Shown in pieces: positions 1 through 10,940 of a DNA stretch of 64,000 nucleotides (positions within the stretch are counted from its first letter, which is position 1; the number at the start of each line of letters is the position of its first letter). The stretch lies in assembly GCF_020360975.1 (NCBI RefSeq), contig NW_025408667.1:5952001-6016000 (forward strand). The letters are read 5' to 3'. The stretch is from Hirsutella rhossiliensis (lineage: Eukaryota > Ascomycota > Sordariomycetes > Hypocreales > Ophiocordycipitaceae). Both the position numbers and the translations under genes were made by a program. A model generated the notes under the pieces. It was not told the origin of the DNA, made no database searches, and saw nothing but the letters and a program-made list of their open reading frames with translations.

Positions 1-38
1 ACCTTTCCCTTCTGTATCATCATTGCCGTGGAAAGCCA

Positions 39-800
39 ATGGTCAGCAGCGTTGTCATGTCCACAGCAGATCCCGCTATCGTAAGTGAAACTGCAGTCGC
101 TGGCCCGATGGATGGGGACTCGCCCAGCAGGAATAAAATAGTCAAGGGTAGAGGATTGGTCCGACTCAACGCCCGCAAATCCACGGCCAAGATTACCGTA
201 CAATCCAATAAGTTCTTCTATGAAGAAGAGGCGGCTGCTAACTTGCTCGCCCGAGCAGAAGAAGAAGCAGACAAAAAAGGCCCCTCCCGTCGGCTCGGTG
301 CGAGACTTCCCATGCCGTCCTTGCGTCACACGCGCCACCAAGACTCCCGGCCATGAATGTGCCTCCCAGGACAGTACGTTGATTGTCCCCTGTAGTATAT
401 GTCTGCCTCACTAATTTGCCGGGATAGATACCGGTGCTGCGTGCTGGGACTGCGCAAAGAACGCTCACACGTGCAGGCCAGTATGAGACCTTTGTTTGCT
501 CCAAAGAAGCGAGAAATTAATCGAGTTGAATGTTCTAGGTCCCTGCTGGGGCTGTTGCTGCCGTGCGTGCCTTTTGGGACGTGAATCGGCATCTCAAGCT
601 TGCAGATGCCGAACCCGATGACACCTGGCGCATCGCTGCGCAGCGAGCAGCACAACAGCTACGTGCTTGCGGTGGTAGTGCGGCTCCTTCTACCGCTTCA
701 GGACCAGCTCCGCTTTGGCCCCGAAGAGCGGAAGCTTATGGCGTTAGAAACCATCGCTGAGGCTGCTCGGCTCTGGATTGTGAGCGAACTGAAGTTGTGA
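39..800 (+). pseudogene. Cys-rich fungal gene, frameshifted
   Basis: A multi-exon gene can be followed from an ATG at 39. The first part is charged and ends in an Ala/Glu-rich helix (FYEEEAAANLLARAEEEADKK). A change of frame near the A-run at about 274 is needed to reach PCRPCVTRATKTPGHEC. Introns fit at 374-427 (GTACGT...CTAAT...TAG) and 481-538 (GTATGA...TAG). Splicing joins the first Cys pairs to a second block, AACWDCAKNAHTCRP, followed by the helical VRAFWDVNRHLKLADAEPD. A second frame change near 670-690 leads to QLRFGPEERKLMALETIAEA and a stop at 800. The paired CxxC blocks suggest a zinc-binding protein, but I do not recognise the family. Two frame changes not explained by introns point to a pseudogene or to sequencing indels. 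Confidence 0.4.
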
Positions 801-1068
801 GTTGCATTTCGGCTGCTAACTGATATATAGCAGCTTAACAAGCCGGAGGATGAGGACGAGGAGAATGTATAGATAGAATAAGGGAACACATTAAAGCGTT
901 GGAATTACCGTGCGGTATTTTCGCCATAGGCGACTGATATGTTTGTGACGAGAGACGCGCTGCTGGTCCGCAGCGGCCCCGTAGCTGTGACTACACCTGC
1001 CGTAACGCCAAATTTTCCAACGAAGTTGGGCCGAGATACATAGACCAATGTACCGTGGGGCGGGCCGT

Positions 1069-1488
1069 TCATGCCGCTAACCCATTTTGACTCTCGCGCG
1101 GTGACTTTTTGGGTTTTGCAACAGTGACCCCTATAGCCTGCCGTACTGCCTGGCCACCTTCGGCAGTTGTCATCGCTACATCATCGCCCGTAGCGATCTC
1201 TGTTGTAGCAATACTTCCGATTGACGGTGGTAGTCCGAAATAAGCGCAGTAGACGAACCACCGTATGAATGTCGATGTTATTTCTGTTCTCTCGACGTCG
1301 ACCTCATTCTGCATCTGAGGAAGAAAGAGATGTGCTTTGTCATAATCGTGATCAAGAGCATTCGGTCGGCCGTATCGCTTTGGTGGCTGGTCATGCTCTC
1401 TGATAACCTCTTGGCCGCTGGACAAAAAATACACACACACACACACCGGAAAGTCGCCTTCAGATGACACGAAATGGACGCCCAACAT
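1069..1488 (-). CDS. Hypothetical ORF, doubtful
   Basis: An open frame of 139 codons. The stretch EVIREHDQPPKRYGRPNALD and the aromatic RWFVYCAYFGLPP look like real protein, but the N-terminal part reads through the AC microsatellite (VCVCVY), so the true start or splice structure is unclear. No family recognised. It may be the eroded 3' end of a larger gene. Confidence 0.2.
   Translation of the reverse strand: MLGVHFVSSEGDFPVCVCVYFLSSGQEVIREHDQPPKRYGRPNALDHDYDKAHLFLPQMQNEVDVERTEITSTFIRWFVYCAYFGLPPSIGSIATTEIATGDDVAMTTAEGGQAVRQAIGVTVAKPKKSPRESQNGLAA
1431..1446. repeat. (AC)n microsatellite
   Basis: Eight AC dinucleotides in a row. Confidence 0.9.
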
Positions 1489-1876
1489 AGAGGCAGTTCG
1501 TGCGACAATACGATTTGCGATAGCGACGGCACGACTCGCGAGTACACGACATTGAGAACAGACTGCGAACCCACACCTTCCTTATTACTCTTTTCCTACT
1601 AACACGCCCGCTCTGGGCTCGGGCCTCAGGTCGCAGGCACCGCTTCAGCCGCCGCAGATAGGACCCTGAACACTTGAAGAACAACCTTCAAGCTCGCCTG
1701 CCTGGAACAATTTCAAGCGCCCGGACCCTCCGAGTGCGATGCAAATTCTGTTGAGACCAAATTGCCGAGATCGAACACAATATGGGCTTCAGGATACCAT
1801 GTCAAAGATTGAGAAATGAACATGTCCGTAATCAGATAGTAGCCTTATTGGCCTACGGCCATCAGGCGTAATTAAT

Positions 1877-1899
1877 ACACACACACACACACACACACA
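1877..1899. repeat. (AC)n microsatellite
   Basis: About eleven AC dinucleotides in a row, the second such tract within 450 bp. Confidence 0.9.
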
Positions 1900-2925
1900 T
1901 GTCAAGTTCTCAATGTGTTACCCAGCCTCAAAGCACTGGCTGGTGCTATACTCAGGGAAGGGATGCCTGGCTCTTGAAACAAATTTTGGGATCATCTCGT
2001 CACGGAACAGGTGTTTGGATAGTTGCTTCTGTAGGGCTCGTGACATCGAAAGAGCTACCATCTGAGGACGGCCCGAACGGTACTTCGGAGTTCAAATCGT
2101 CTCAATTTCAGTCGAATTCTGGGAATAGTTTGCTCGCTGCAGGAAGCTATTTTCGCGATGTCAATATGTGAGCGGACGTCAAGAACGAGAGTCGTAATAT
2201 GCTTGTGTTGGGTCATACAATCTGGAGGCATTTCGTTCTTGGCTTTACCGGACGATTCGAAGTGTGTCGGTGAAAGTGGAAGAAGTGGGGGGGGAAATTC
2301 CCCGCGACCAGCGGCGGGGGGTCGCTACTCTACCCTTCCGCACAGAAGCCACGTCGGCGGATTATGGCCGAGACAGCAAACCAACAGAACTTATCGCAAG
2401 ACCGCCGAGTATACCTATCCCTAGGTTGGGAAGCAAACAGGAGTGGGTGGAGTGCACCCCCTATGCAGCTCCCAGGGTGTGCCAGCCGCTACACCAACGG
2501 CCGTCTATTAATATGTGAGGGACCCTCAGTGCTTTGAGTAATGGCCTCGAAGGAGACTCTTAAGGATGTCTCAAAAGTCAGAGAGGTCACAAAATACTGC
2601 TCATGCCATTCTGCAACAAAATGGAAGCTAGAGCATATTTACTAGCGTTTGATCAGTGATTATCTGATCCACGACATTCCGGCTCGGACCACCTTGATTC
2701 GTAATTGTTATGTCTGCCAATAGCAATCCTCATATCATGTAGTGGCCACGACAGGCCGTGTGAGTCACCACCGCTCGCACCTGTCCAGCACCATGCAGCT
2801 CACACGCCGAGTCTATTGACCATAAAATGAGCCGACATTTTGGATGTCAGGATGCGTTTTCCATGTCCTTCACAGAGAGCAGGGTCCAATAACAATATTA
2901 CTGTAATTTCGTTCTACGTTGCCAG
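1900..2925. other. No supported gene
   Basis: Several short overlapping frames exist (for example 1899-2171 and 2264-2518), but none shows a recognisable motif or a consistent exon structure. It holds the upstream region of the APH-like gene. Confidence 0.5.
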
Positions 2926-3536
2926 ATGGAGAGCCTTGACTGCGTCCGGCCGCCGACACCGCCTCACCATCCTACCGCCGGTGTGCGTGTGCTGCGTGAA
3001 GAGATTGAGAACATCGCGAGCTGCGGGTTCCCCCACTCCGAGCTGGTCTCTGTGACACAGCTTCCTTCTGGCCGATCGTACAACAATCGCCTATACTTCC
3101 TAACACTTCGACACCCTGCCCATGAGACGTCACCGAGCTCAGCGGCGCCGCCAGAACAAGAAGTCGTGTTAAAGGTCAGCGGCCGCTTCTTTGAAGCGTA
3201 CAAGGTCCAGAACGAGGTGGCATGCCTGCAGCTGCTCCAGCAACACCGCGCAGATGTTCCGGCACCCCGAGCTCTTGCGTGGTCCGAGGACGGCCGTGTC
3301 GCCATATCTGCGACCCCATACAAGGCCGGACCTTGTTCGCTGAACGAATCTAACAATCAGCCACTTGGCCACGGCGGATGGATCTTGATGACTAAGGTCG
3401 CGGGTGATCCCATGGCATGTGCTGACTTGGATAAGGCGACAATCACGGCTCTGGCAGAACAGCTCGGTGATATCGTGACGTCCTGGCGTCGCAACATCCC
3501 TCTACAAGAGCACTGCGGCAACATCCGGTTACCGCA
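2926..3536 (+). pseudogene. APH/phosphotransferase-family gene, 3' truncated
   Basis: The reading frame from ATG 2926 gives about 203 residues with the N-lobe pattern of fungal aminoglycoside phosphotransferase (APH) family kinases: LPSGRSYNNRLYFL (residues ~45-58), then VVLKVSGRFFEAYKVQNEV with the nucleotide-binding Lys and the helix-C Glu (~83-101), then VPAPRALAW and GGWILMTKVAGDP. Such proteins are usually 350-500 aa and carry the catalytic loop and metal-binding Asp in the C-lobe. Here homology stops after HCGNIRL, where a minus-strand pogo transposase fragment begins. The last residues of the open frame are therefore antisense transposon sequence. The protein lacks its catalytic half and is almost certainly non-functional. 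Substrate unknown. Confidence 0.7.
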
Positions 3537-3718
3537 TTCGTATTTGTTGGTTGGCGTTCGGTCAAACTGGTTCGACCCTCAAGACGGCTTCTGAGTCTAC
3601 CACGCGGCACCTCGAATTGACGAGCAACCGTAGTCATTTTTGCCGTGGGATTTTGATCGAGATAATTCTTGGCCTTTTTCACGCGAGCCTCCAGAAGTCT
3701 GGCCTCTTCGCGACGCAT
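3537..3718 (-). pseudogene. pogo-type transposase, N-terminal fragment
   Basis: It begins MRREEARLLEARVKKAKNYL and contains KMTTVARQFEVPRGRLRSRL, the Psq-type helix-turn-helix that binds the element's ends in pogo/Fot transposases. Only about 60 codons survive. The CENPB-type domain and the DDD catalytic core are absent. The frame then runs into antisense APH-gene sequence, which fixes the junction near 3537. Confidence 0.7.
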
Positions 3719-3793
3719 TTTGGTGGTGGTGTTCTGGCTGGAAGGTAGAAGGTGTGAAAAGTGGCTAGGTGGCCAGTCAGGCTAAGTGGCCCG

Positions 3794-3806
3794 TCAGCAC
3801 CAGCTT
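3794..3806. repeat. Target-site duplication of LINE A (left)
   Basis: TCAGCACCAGCTT, repeated exactly at 5809-5821, directly followed by a T-run (the poly-A tail of a minus-strand LINE). Confidence 0.8.
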
Positions 3807-5808
3807 TTTTTTTGGTTGTATTACGCCCGGAGGGTCCCCATAGGGCCACTACGCTAAGCTACGGACCTACTGTACATTGTTCCATCTCACCCGAAGCCCC
3901 ACGCTTCTTTTCATCTGTTTCAGCCTCGTTCGCTGTGACATGACAGACCTGCTTGAAGGTCAGTTTCTCCAAGTGTTCAGCGTCCTACCTTCAGCGACTG
4001 AAGCGCGGTCTGCCAAGTTGAAGGCTGTTGTGTTAGTATGATTTTCTCTGATTAGTACATGGCCCATTAACGGTCCATACTGAAGCGTTTTGTCGCCAAT
4101 GCGAACTGTATCGTCGCACGCACCGCCCCAATATCAGGCTGCCACTTGTCGTCGTCTGACTCTGACCTGCCTCCTAGGAAGAAAGACAGGTCTCCCACCT
4201 TTCCGCGAGCATATCGCAGCATAATCTCTCGTTGTACCGTCCATCTTCTGCATCGAAAGAGGAAATGCTCCACCGTTTCTGCAGACTGCCCACAAGTGCA
4301 CTCATCCGATTCCACTGCCCCGATTTTGCAAAGGTAGCTATTCAGCCGTGATTTGCCAGTTCGAAACTGTACCAACACTTCGGATTCCCTTCTCGTTAGC
4401 TCGTCGTACAACTTGCGGGTGTGCTTCCCCAGCAGTGCCTTATCGATGCGCTTTGAGTGCTTCCCAACCCCTTCTGGGATCTGACTAACGCGAGTGTGTT
4501 CGTTGAGCAGCAGTCGTAACGTCGTTGCTCTTGCCTGAAACGTTGCTGGTTCAGCGATGCATTCATCTCGCGTTGCTCTTTTCGCTTGCATTTTGGCCAG
4601 TGGCCCAAGGTGAACTCCTCATTCTTTGCAGGCACCCAACGAAGTCTGACTCTGCAGCCTCTTTTCGCAAGATACTCAACAGATCCGTATATCGCCCGTA
4701 TCGTGCACTGACCAGACTGCTGCCGCGGTCGCCCGATGACTTGCAGGACAGCGCGGTTGCTTGTCACAACTGTGAGCTCTCGGTCATGAATACCTAGAGG
4801 CACACACCTCAGGGCCATGGCGATTGCCTCGAGTCCTGCTGTGTAGACATTCTGCTCATCACTGGAGCCAAGGGTGACGGAGTAGCTTGCCAGCACCTCG
4901 TCTGCGTTGTCACGGGAAGCATCCCGAACGACGCCTCCCAAACCGACCTTGCCTTTCCTTTGAGAACTGGACGTCGCAATAGTGATGTCCTCCGGGACCT
5001 CCGGCCTCATCACCTCCACTCGGTCTGCCTCGTACTTTGCCTGCATACGTTCGTCCCACGGCGCGAGTGCGAACTCATGGATGACTTCCACGCGTTTGGT
5101 ATCTAGTCTTGACATCGCCGAGGCGAGCTTCTGCATCGGCGAGGCATACCTCCTGTGCAGCTTGAGCCTCAACGATGTCAGAGGATGCGTCTTCGGGAGC
5201 GTCCGCATCCTTATCCAGAATTTCGCTGCCGCTTGAGCGTGCCGTTCTCGGAATGATTGCACGCCAGCCTCGGCCTCAGCCACTGCCGTTGCCACTGTGC
5301 GGAATCCTCCTGTGATTGCCTGGGCTCCAATTCGCTGGGCCCTATCGATCCATGACGCTTCTTTCGCCCCGCATGCATGCGACCAAACGTTGGAGGCATA
5401 ATCCATGGTCGGCGCAACGGTCGCAGTGAACAGTTGCCTCGCCGTTCGTGGCGAGGCCATCTTCAGTCGTTTCAAGCACATGGCAGCGGTCAGCCCCTTG
5501 GCGGCTACTCCGGCGATATGCTCCTTGAAGCGAAGTGCTTGATCCATGATGACTCCCAGCAGCTTCACATTGTCCTTCGGCTTGACATCATTCCTCTGAT
5601 GGCGAAAGGCGAGTCGCTGTCTCGTTCTGCGATGCGTGTGAAATGGATGACGGACGTCTTGTCAACTTCAAACGTGGCGCCGCTGCGCTTCTCCCACTCG
5701 AGCGCATCATCGATAATCGACTGAATACCATCTCTGTTCGACTCGGCTGTTGGTCCAGTGACCCAGGCAGAGTAGTCGTCCACGAAGGCGATGGAGCCAC
5801 TGTTGTTA
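3807..5808 (-). mobile_element. LINE A: 5'-truncated Tad-type non-LTR retrotransposon
   Basis: Flanked by a 13-bp target-site duplication, with the poly-T at its left end marking the 3' tail of a minus-strand copy. It holds only the last 2 kb of a LINE: reverse transcriptase from the FVDD box onward, the RNase H-like domain, the C-terminal Cys/His knuckle and a 3' UTR. About 0.7 kb of its 3' end (3838-4576) is repeated at 34080-34804 (LINE C). 5' truncation plus target duplication is the signature of target-primed reverse transcription. Confidence 0.85.
4067..5808 (-). pseudogene. LINE ORF2 fragment: RT (palm onward), RNase H-like, C-terminal knuckle
   Basis: Reading on the minus strand, SIAFVDDYSAWVTG carries the RT active-site xxDD box, followed by the thumb (LLGVIMDQALRFKEHI) and TMDYASNVW. 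The RNase H-like domain starts at ITIATSSSQRKG and ends at RWVPAKNEEF, and a terminal knuckle reads CTCGQSAETVEHFLFRCRRW. The RNase H Asp and Glu positions are Ser or Gly here (ATSSS, TAGLEAI, VVTSN), so this module is probably inactive. From memory, the Ser changes are seen in relatives but the Gly is not. Two frame changes, near 5565 and near 4590, break the ORF. The endonuclease and the RT fingers are missing. Confidence 0.8.
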
Positions 5809-5821
5809 TCAGCACCAGCTT
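5809..5821. repeat. Target-site duplication of LINE A (right)
   Basis: Exact copy of 3794-3806. Confidence 0.8.
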
Positions 5822-6180
5822 GGCTGGTAGTAGTAGTAGTATTGATTACCGTCTGGGACATCCCTATAAGGGCAAAAGACGTGCTAGGCTAGGTATAGTA
5901 CAAGATGGGGATGCTCGTCGGAGACCCGTCGCGCGTTCCTTACTTCTACTCCCCTATCTAGCAATTCTTGGACTCTGTGGCCGCTCGGATTCTCAGGTCC
6001 CTTCCCCGTCAGCGGGTTCGGGCACGGCGGCGAAGCCGTAATATTAGTCAGTCTTCGGTCAGAGCCGGGTGACTGAGAAAGCCCACGCAGTCAGCTGGGC
6101 CGTAGGCCCACAGGGAGCCTACGGGCAGAAAACATAGAAAAGAGAGAGTTGTACATATTAGGTTGGAGGGTTGCCTCGAG

Positions 6181-7742
6181 CTAGTGGCGGTGGCAGATCC
6201 GATCAAAGAATTCTGCCTCCGTTACTAGCCCGAGGAACCGGTCAAATCCCCTTCCTAGTGCCTGGTTGATAGCCTTGCCCGCCGTGGGGGCTAGCCTTAG
6301 GCGGTGTCGAGTACCTACCTTCCGGCAGTAGAAGGTGTGTCGGTGATTTTCTCCTCCCGCAAGAGCATTCGATCCGGGCCTCTTCGTGGTTAAACCTCTC
6401 GTGGTAGTCGGCGAAGTCCCCGTGCCCGCTCCTCGCAGCGAGCAGGTGATGGAGGTGCTCTCGTTTGTGTGCAGCTCCGGGGGCACCTGAGCGAGGCCTT
6501 GAGCTCTAGGCTCTGTAGCTGCTCAGGGCCCCGCAGCCCACCAGTCCTGGAAGTCGCGCCTGGCCGCAGCCTTGGCCTGTCTCTTGATGTTCGCGTAGGT
6601 CGGCGATCTGTCCGGACCTCGGCCCGGCAGCCCTCCTTTGCTAGCTGGTCGGCCCGCTCGTTGCCGGCGATCCCCGTATGGCCGGGGCACCAACGCGTGC
6701 TGAGGTGTTCCCGGTGGACGTGCAGGCATGCGCCGCATCGGCTAGCGTAACGCTGCAGTTGACGGCTCTGTGCGGGGCCCGCACCTCCGGAGCCCAGGGG
6801 ATGTCGTCTGCGGCCGCGCGCCTCTCCAGAATCTCGGCCCGAAGTGCGTCCGCCTTTTCCGTCTGAGTTTCGTAGACCGCCCCGCCTACTTGTATAGGCG
6901 GGGCCCGGAACGGACTCGGCCTCCTCGACCACCGCATGACCTTGTAGACATCCTGGTTGCTCTCGGCGCCTTCCAAGATCCTCTGCCAGAAGCGTCTCTT
7001 GGCTCGCCGGACCGCCTGGCGCAGCCCCCGTCGGGCTACCTGGACGTGCCTGCCGTGCCCTGTGGGAAATATCCTTCTCATCGCTCTCAGTTCTGCCGCT
7101 GCGGCGGCACGCTCGTCGTTCCACCAGGCGGTGCCTCTTGTGTTCTTTCTAGGCCGCCGGCCCGCGGCATTGGCCGCTTCTTGAAGCAGGCGAGACAGTG
7201 CCTCGGCCAGTCTCCCCAGGTACCGGGCCCCAGCTGCCGGTCGGGGCAGCTCTACAACCCCAGCTCGCACAAGTTCTCGCTTCATCTTTTCCTCCGAGCT
7301 TACCCTTGGTCTGACTGTTCTCGCAGGCAGGAGAGTCCCGCCAGGGAGCGTGATGCTGATCATGAAGTTGTCGAGCCTGTGAAGAGGTGGTCTTCTATAA
7401 GCGCGTCAGCGGCGGGAATATTAGCAAAGGCCAGGTCGATGGTGTTGCCCCGGACGTTGCTTCGCATCGTTACGGGCGTAAGACATCACCCTCGGGGCCT
7501 GGTCTGGATCCCATGCTCGTTCTGGTGCAAAGGCGTGGAAGGTCTGGTGTCTGGATCCTACATGTCCCGCTCTCTTTTTCTATCCAGACGTTCGGTTCCT
7601 GAATAAGCACGATATCGTAATCTTCTGTTTCTGCTAGTCGTAGGGCCATGCTATGATAAGGCACTGCTTTTGCGACGTTGGCCTGGAGAACTCGGATCGT
7701 CCTCCTGTCGCGGCTTCTTTGTCTCGGGGACCTGTTACTCAT
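6181..7742 (-). pseudogene. LINE ORF2: endonuclease plus linker fused to the end of RNase H
   Basis: It starts MSNRSPRQRSRDRRTIRVLQANVAK and continues into YDIVLIQEP, the first two motifs of an APE-type endonuclease. After frame changes comes the linker typical of Tad elements: RGTAWWNDERAAA, RAKRRFWQRILEG, EKADALRAEIL. It runs to the NTS motif at the RT N-terminus, then jumps directly to the RNase H end (STRWCPGHTGIAGNERADQL) at about 6700. RT motifs A-E are therefore gone. The C-terminus ends at 6181. At least three frame changes. Not functional. Confidence 0.75.
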
Positions 7743-7889
7743 AGGGACCCGGGCGCGTGCTCTGTCGACGTCTCTTTTTGGGAGACTCAGGGCTGTCTGT
7801 TGCGATCACTATCTCGTCCTGAAGTGGAAGAAGCGCCGTGGGGTCGGGCGCTTGCGCGCTGGAGGGAGGTGGCCGCTTCATCTGGCGGG

Positions 7890-9349
7890 CCTCGACGGCT
7901 CTTGCGCAGGGTAAAGGGGTTGGTCCTTGGGATGGCTGGGGAGAGGTGGTTGGCGCCAGCCGTTCGAGTTCATGTTGGTTTGCCGATATAGCCGGGAACC
8001 CATCTTCCTTACTGCGTACTTTTCGATCTTAGACAGCCGCACGAGATGGCCGTGTGAGCGCCTGGGTCTGGCAGGGCACCCCTTGTGGTCTGCCTGGAAG
8101 GGCCCGAAGCAGTTCGCGCACCTCTCCGGGCGATCACAGTCGTCACCATGATGGTCTTTTCCGCCGCAGCGTCGGCACGCCTGTTTTTGGTAGTCCCAGC
8201 AATTGTCATATTAGGTAGGTCGGGGGTTCTTGGTGATCGGTCGCGCTAATCGGCTGGTGCCGAAGAGTCGCCATCTCTCCTGTATAGCCGCCTTGAACGA
8301 CACAATCATCGTCACGGTAGGCCGGTCTGAGCCCTCGGCGTGTCTCTTGGCTTCGTGAACGTCTACTGGTTCCACGCCTGTCCGCAGCTTGATCTCTTCT
8401 CTGATAGCTTGGCCATAGTCTACTGCAGACCCCCAGATATCCGTGAGCTGCCTGGGGCAGTCGGCCACCGCATAAGTGTGCCACTTCTGGAAGCCTTCAA
8501 CCGCTTCGGCTCCGAGGCAGGCCGCCCAGTCGCCCTGCCTTTCAATCAGCAAGTCCCTCGCCTCCCGGTCTAAGACACGAATGGCCATCCGGTCTTCACT
8601 CGGGCGACTTGTGGCATGCGTTCTATGCCAAGATTGACCGTCTTGGCTACGTGGGCTCCCCTAGTGGCCCCACGCTGGGGATCCGTCAGTGAGCCGCACG
8701 AAGACGCGCAGGTCGTCCCTTAGGCGGCTGGACGTGTGGGGCCTTCCGAGGTTGTGGGTCGGGGCCGGCCGGTAGGGGCGGCCACCCCCTGGCTGCGCCA
8801 TCCCCTTCCGGGCCATAGCGGCGTAGGTCGCTGCGGCAGCCGCCCCGTTTCTTCCGTGGCAGTTATTGGCGTTCTTGCCCGCGCGTGTGGGCGCGCCGTT
8901 GAGTAGCTGAGGAAGCTGCGCGAGAAGTCCTTGGCGAAGTTGAGCGCGTGGCCATCCGGTCGAAGGCGGTGCAGAATGCGCGGAAGACGGCCAGCTTTGC
9001 CTGCTGTACTTCTGTCTGGCTGGCGATGAGTCTCCGCCGCGTGAGCAACAACGACTGCTGGGCCTCGAGCCTCGGACAGGTCGTCGGGTTTGTTGGTCTC
9101 GGCTTCGTCCGCTACGTCTCCCATTACAGCATCTTGCTGGTCGATGTCGGTGTTGGCGCTGTTGCAGCTCGTGGAACCGAATGGGGAGCCGTCAGGTTAC
9201 TGTGCGCATCGTCGCAACTGCAGTTTGGCAAGACCGTCGCGGGGGGGCTGCTGGAGGAGCGCTTCTCTGGCTCCAGGAGCGTTCGTAGGAGTCATCGGCT
9301 CCTGTTCTTGGGATGTCAGTCGCGCCTCGTCCACGGGGTTGGGCGCCAT
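7890..9349 (-). pseudogene. LINE ORF1 (gag-like, zinc knuckles)
   Basis: An ATG at 9349 opens MAPNPVDEARLTSQEQEPMT. A stop follows after RRCAQ (TAA, consistent with a mutated Gln codon). Later frames carry the helical TEVQQAKLAVFRAFCTAFDR and the ORF1 core LGAEAVEGFQKWHTYAVADC ... VTMIVSFKAAIQERWRLFG. Two CCHC knuckles follow near 8190-8090: CRRCGGKDHHGDDC and CANCFGPFQADHKGC. This is the nucleic-acid-binding protein of the LINE particle. It is broken by several frame changes. Confidence 0.7.
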
Positions 9350-9420
9350 CGCCTCCCTCAGCTTGCGCTGAGCGTGGTGCTGGACGCCCTTGTTAGCGGC
9401 CGTTTGTTGTGCACAGCGAA

Positions 9421-10940
9421 TTCCTTAACAGTTGATGCCAAGAACGTTGGAATACAAGGGAGTGAGTGTGCCTGGCTCGCGATGACCCTGTACAGAGACA
9501 TATTTTTGTGGACGCCAGATATGGGCCCTATAGCTCAACACCCTGGCGCATACGTCGCAAGCATGAAGAGCTTGTCGCCGCGGTTCGGGACCAGATGGGT
9601 CTGGGATCAGTACTGACGGTCGCTGAATAGATGCCCATTGGGCATCATCTTCAGTTCGTCGATCTCACGTGGGAGATACGTAATCGTCGCAGCTCGGATT
9701 CAAGCTGATGTGTGTCATCCCCAGCGGTCGGCAGAACCTTGGGAGGCGGTGCCGTCTGCTAGGGGCCGGCGTAGGCCGGCGTCATCTGGCGACAGAGGAG
9801 CATCATTGGGCGCGAGGGGCTTCGATCCCTCCGATAGATGTCCCACTACAGTATGCTTCAGACCTATCATGTCCTAGTCCTTATCAGGTGTGCAGCCATC
9901 TCATGGCGGCAGCCATCTCATGGAGGCATCCATCTCATGAGGCAGGAGTGCTTACTGGCTGCAGGGCAGCCAGCAGAGGCGCATTTTGGCTGCAGCGCGG
10001 CGACTTACAAAGGCGTTGACATTTGACCGTTGCTGAGTGTGGCAACCATCTTAAGAAGGTGTGAAGCGGGAGAGGGTTCCGGCTACCGGTGCAGTTCCTT
10101 GAAGAACAACAACGTCCATGTCCTTACGTGAGGCAACCATTTCAAGAAGAGGGGCGGCACCACAGGTAGCATTTCGCAAGTACTCCCTTGCATCCTGGCT
10201 ATGACAGACTCCATGCATGCAGAGGCGCAAAATGTGGCTGAGCCACGATCTGCATGTGCAAGGATACTCCCGCAGACATCACAGCACGCGCTAATGCATG
10301 TGGACCCGCCGTGCATAAATCCTGAACCAACAGCAGTATTCGGAGCAACACAGAGCTAGCTATGGGTGACGTCTCAATGAGGGTCGGAGGCCCCCCGGGT
10401 CTCGCACGTGACCCCCGCCTTGGGGTGAATCCTCAAGTCAGTGCAACTGCAACAAAGCAATTACTGTACCTCTGATGTAATTACAGTATGCACTGCAGAC
10501 CGCCCTCGAAGCTCCATTTACCCGTCGCGGCCAGGGCAGCATCGTTGTAGGTGTTTGGGCACATGTACCTAAAAGTAGCGTTGCTGAAGTAAATCTTGAA
10601 GAGGAGGCGTCTGGCAGTGCAAGTTTTAGCTCTTGGTCATTTTCTCACGCACGACTCAGAGACCCCTTGTCCCCCTTTCTCCATTTTCTTCTCTCCAACT
10701 ATACCTAAGAATACTTCGACACTATCCTGGCGATAACACGTCAATTCATTTCTGCCTAGACTCGGACAGGCAGTTTGTTCGTAGGTTTCACGAATGTTTG
10801 TCCATGGCTGCCTACCATCGTCCCATGGAAGGAATGCGCATCGCAACTGCAGACACAGGACACTACGACAAGGTGTATTGCTTGTCCTACTGTTGAGAAG
10901 AAAGACATACGTCAATTGCAGTGCTCTTATCGGAGCGCGT
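9421..10940. other. No supported gene
   Basis: Only short shadow frames. It contains a 17-bp tandem repeat at 9892-9940. The boundary with LINE B is uncertain. Confidence 0.5.
9892..9940. repeat. Tandem repeat, about 17 bp x 3
   Basis: Unit GCAGCCATCTCATGG plus a 2-bp spacer, three times, the third copy diverged (GCATCCATCTCATG). Confidence 0.85.

Larger units (their letters stand above)
3537..5827 (-). mobile_element. pogo/Fot-type element fragment, interrupted by LINE A
   Basis: The minus strand of 3537-3718 encodes the N-terminal helix-turn-helix of a pogo/Fot transposase. The element continues through a 5' untranslated part with repeated AGTGGC-type motifs to about 3793. Removing LINE A (3807-5808) and one copy of its target duplication joins this to the sequence at 5809-5827, and the rejoined end reads CCAGCCAAGCTGGTGCTGAC from the outside, a plausible terminal inverted repeat next to a TA. 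The other end is missing: the element breaks off inside the transposase gene and abuts the APH gene. Confidence 0.6.
5828..9420 (-). mobile_element. LINE B: Tad-type non-LTR retrotransposon, internally deleted
   Basis: Minus-strand element with ORF1 (gag-like) at about 9349-7890, ORF2 at 7742-6181 and a 3' UTR running to a short TAG-repeat tail at 5828-5845. ORF2 has lost most of the RT domain. GC-rich compared with flanking DNA. The 5' boundary is set only approximately, by loss of coding-like sequence beyond 9350. The pogo fragment abuts its 3' tail at a TA. Confidence 0.75.

Noticed and set aside
6770..7606. 278-codon plus-strand ORF
   Set aside because: Antisense shadow of LINE B ORF2.
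8948..9616. 222-codon plus-strand ORF
   Set aside because: Antisense to LINE B ORF1; the minus-strand frames carry the recognisable ORF1 sequence.
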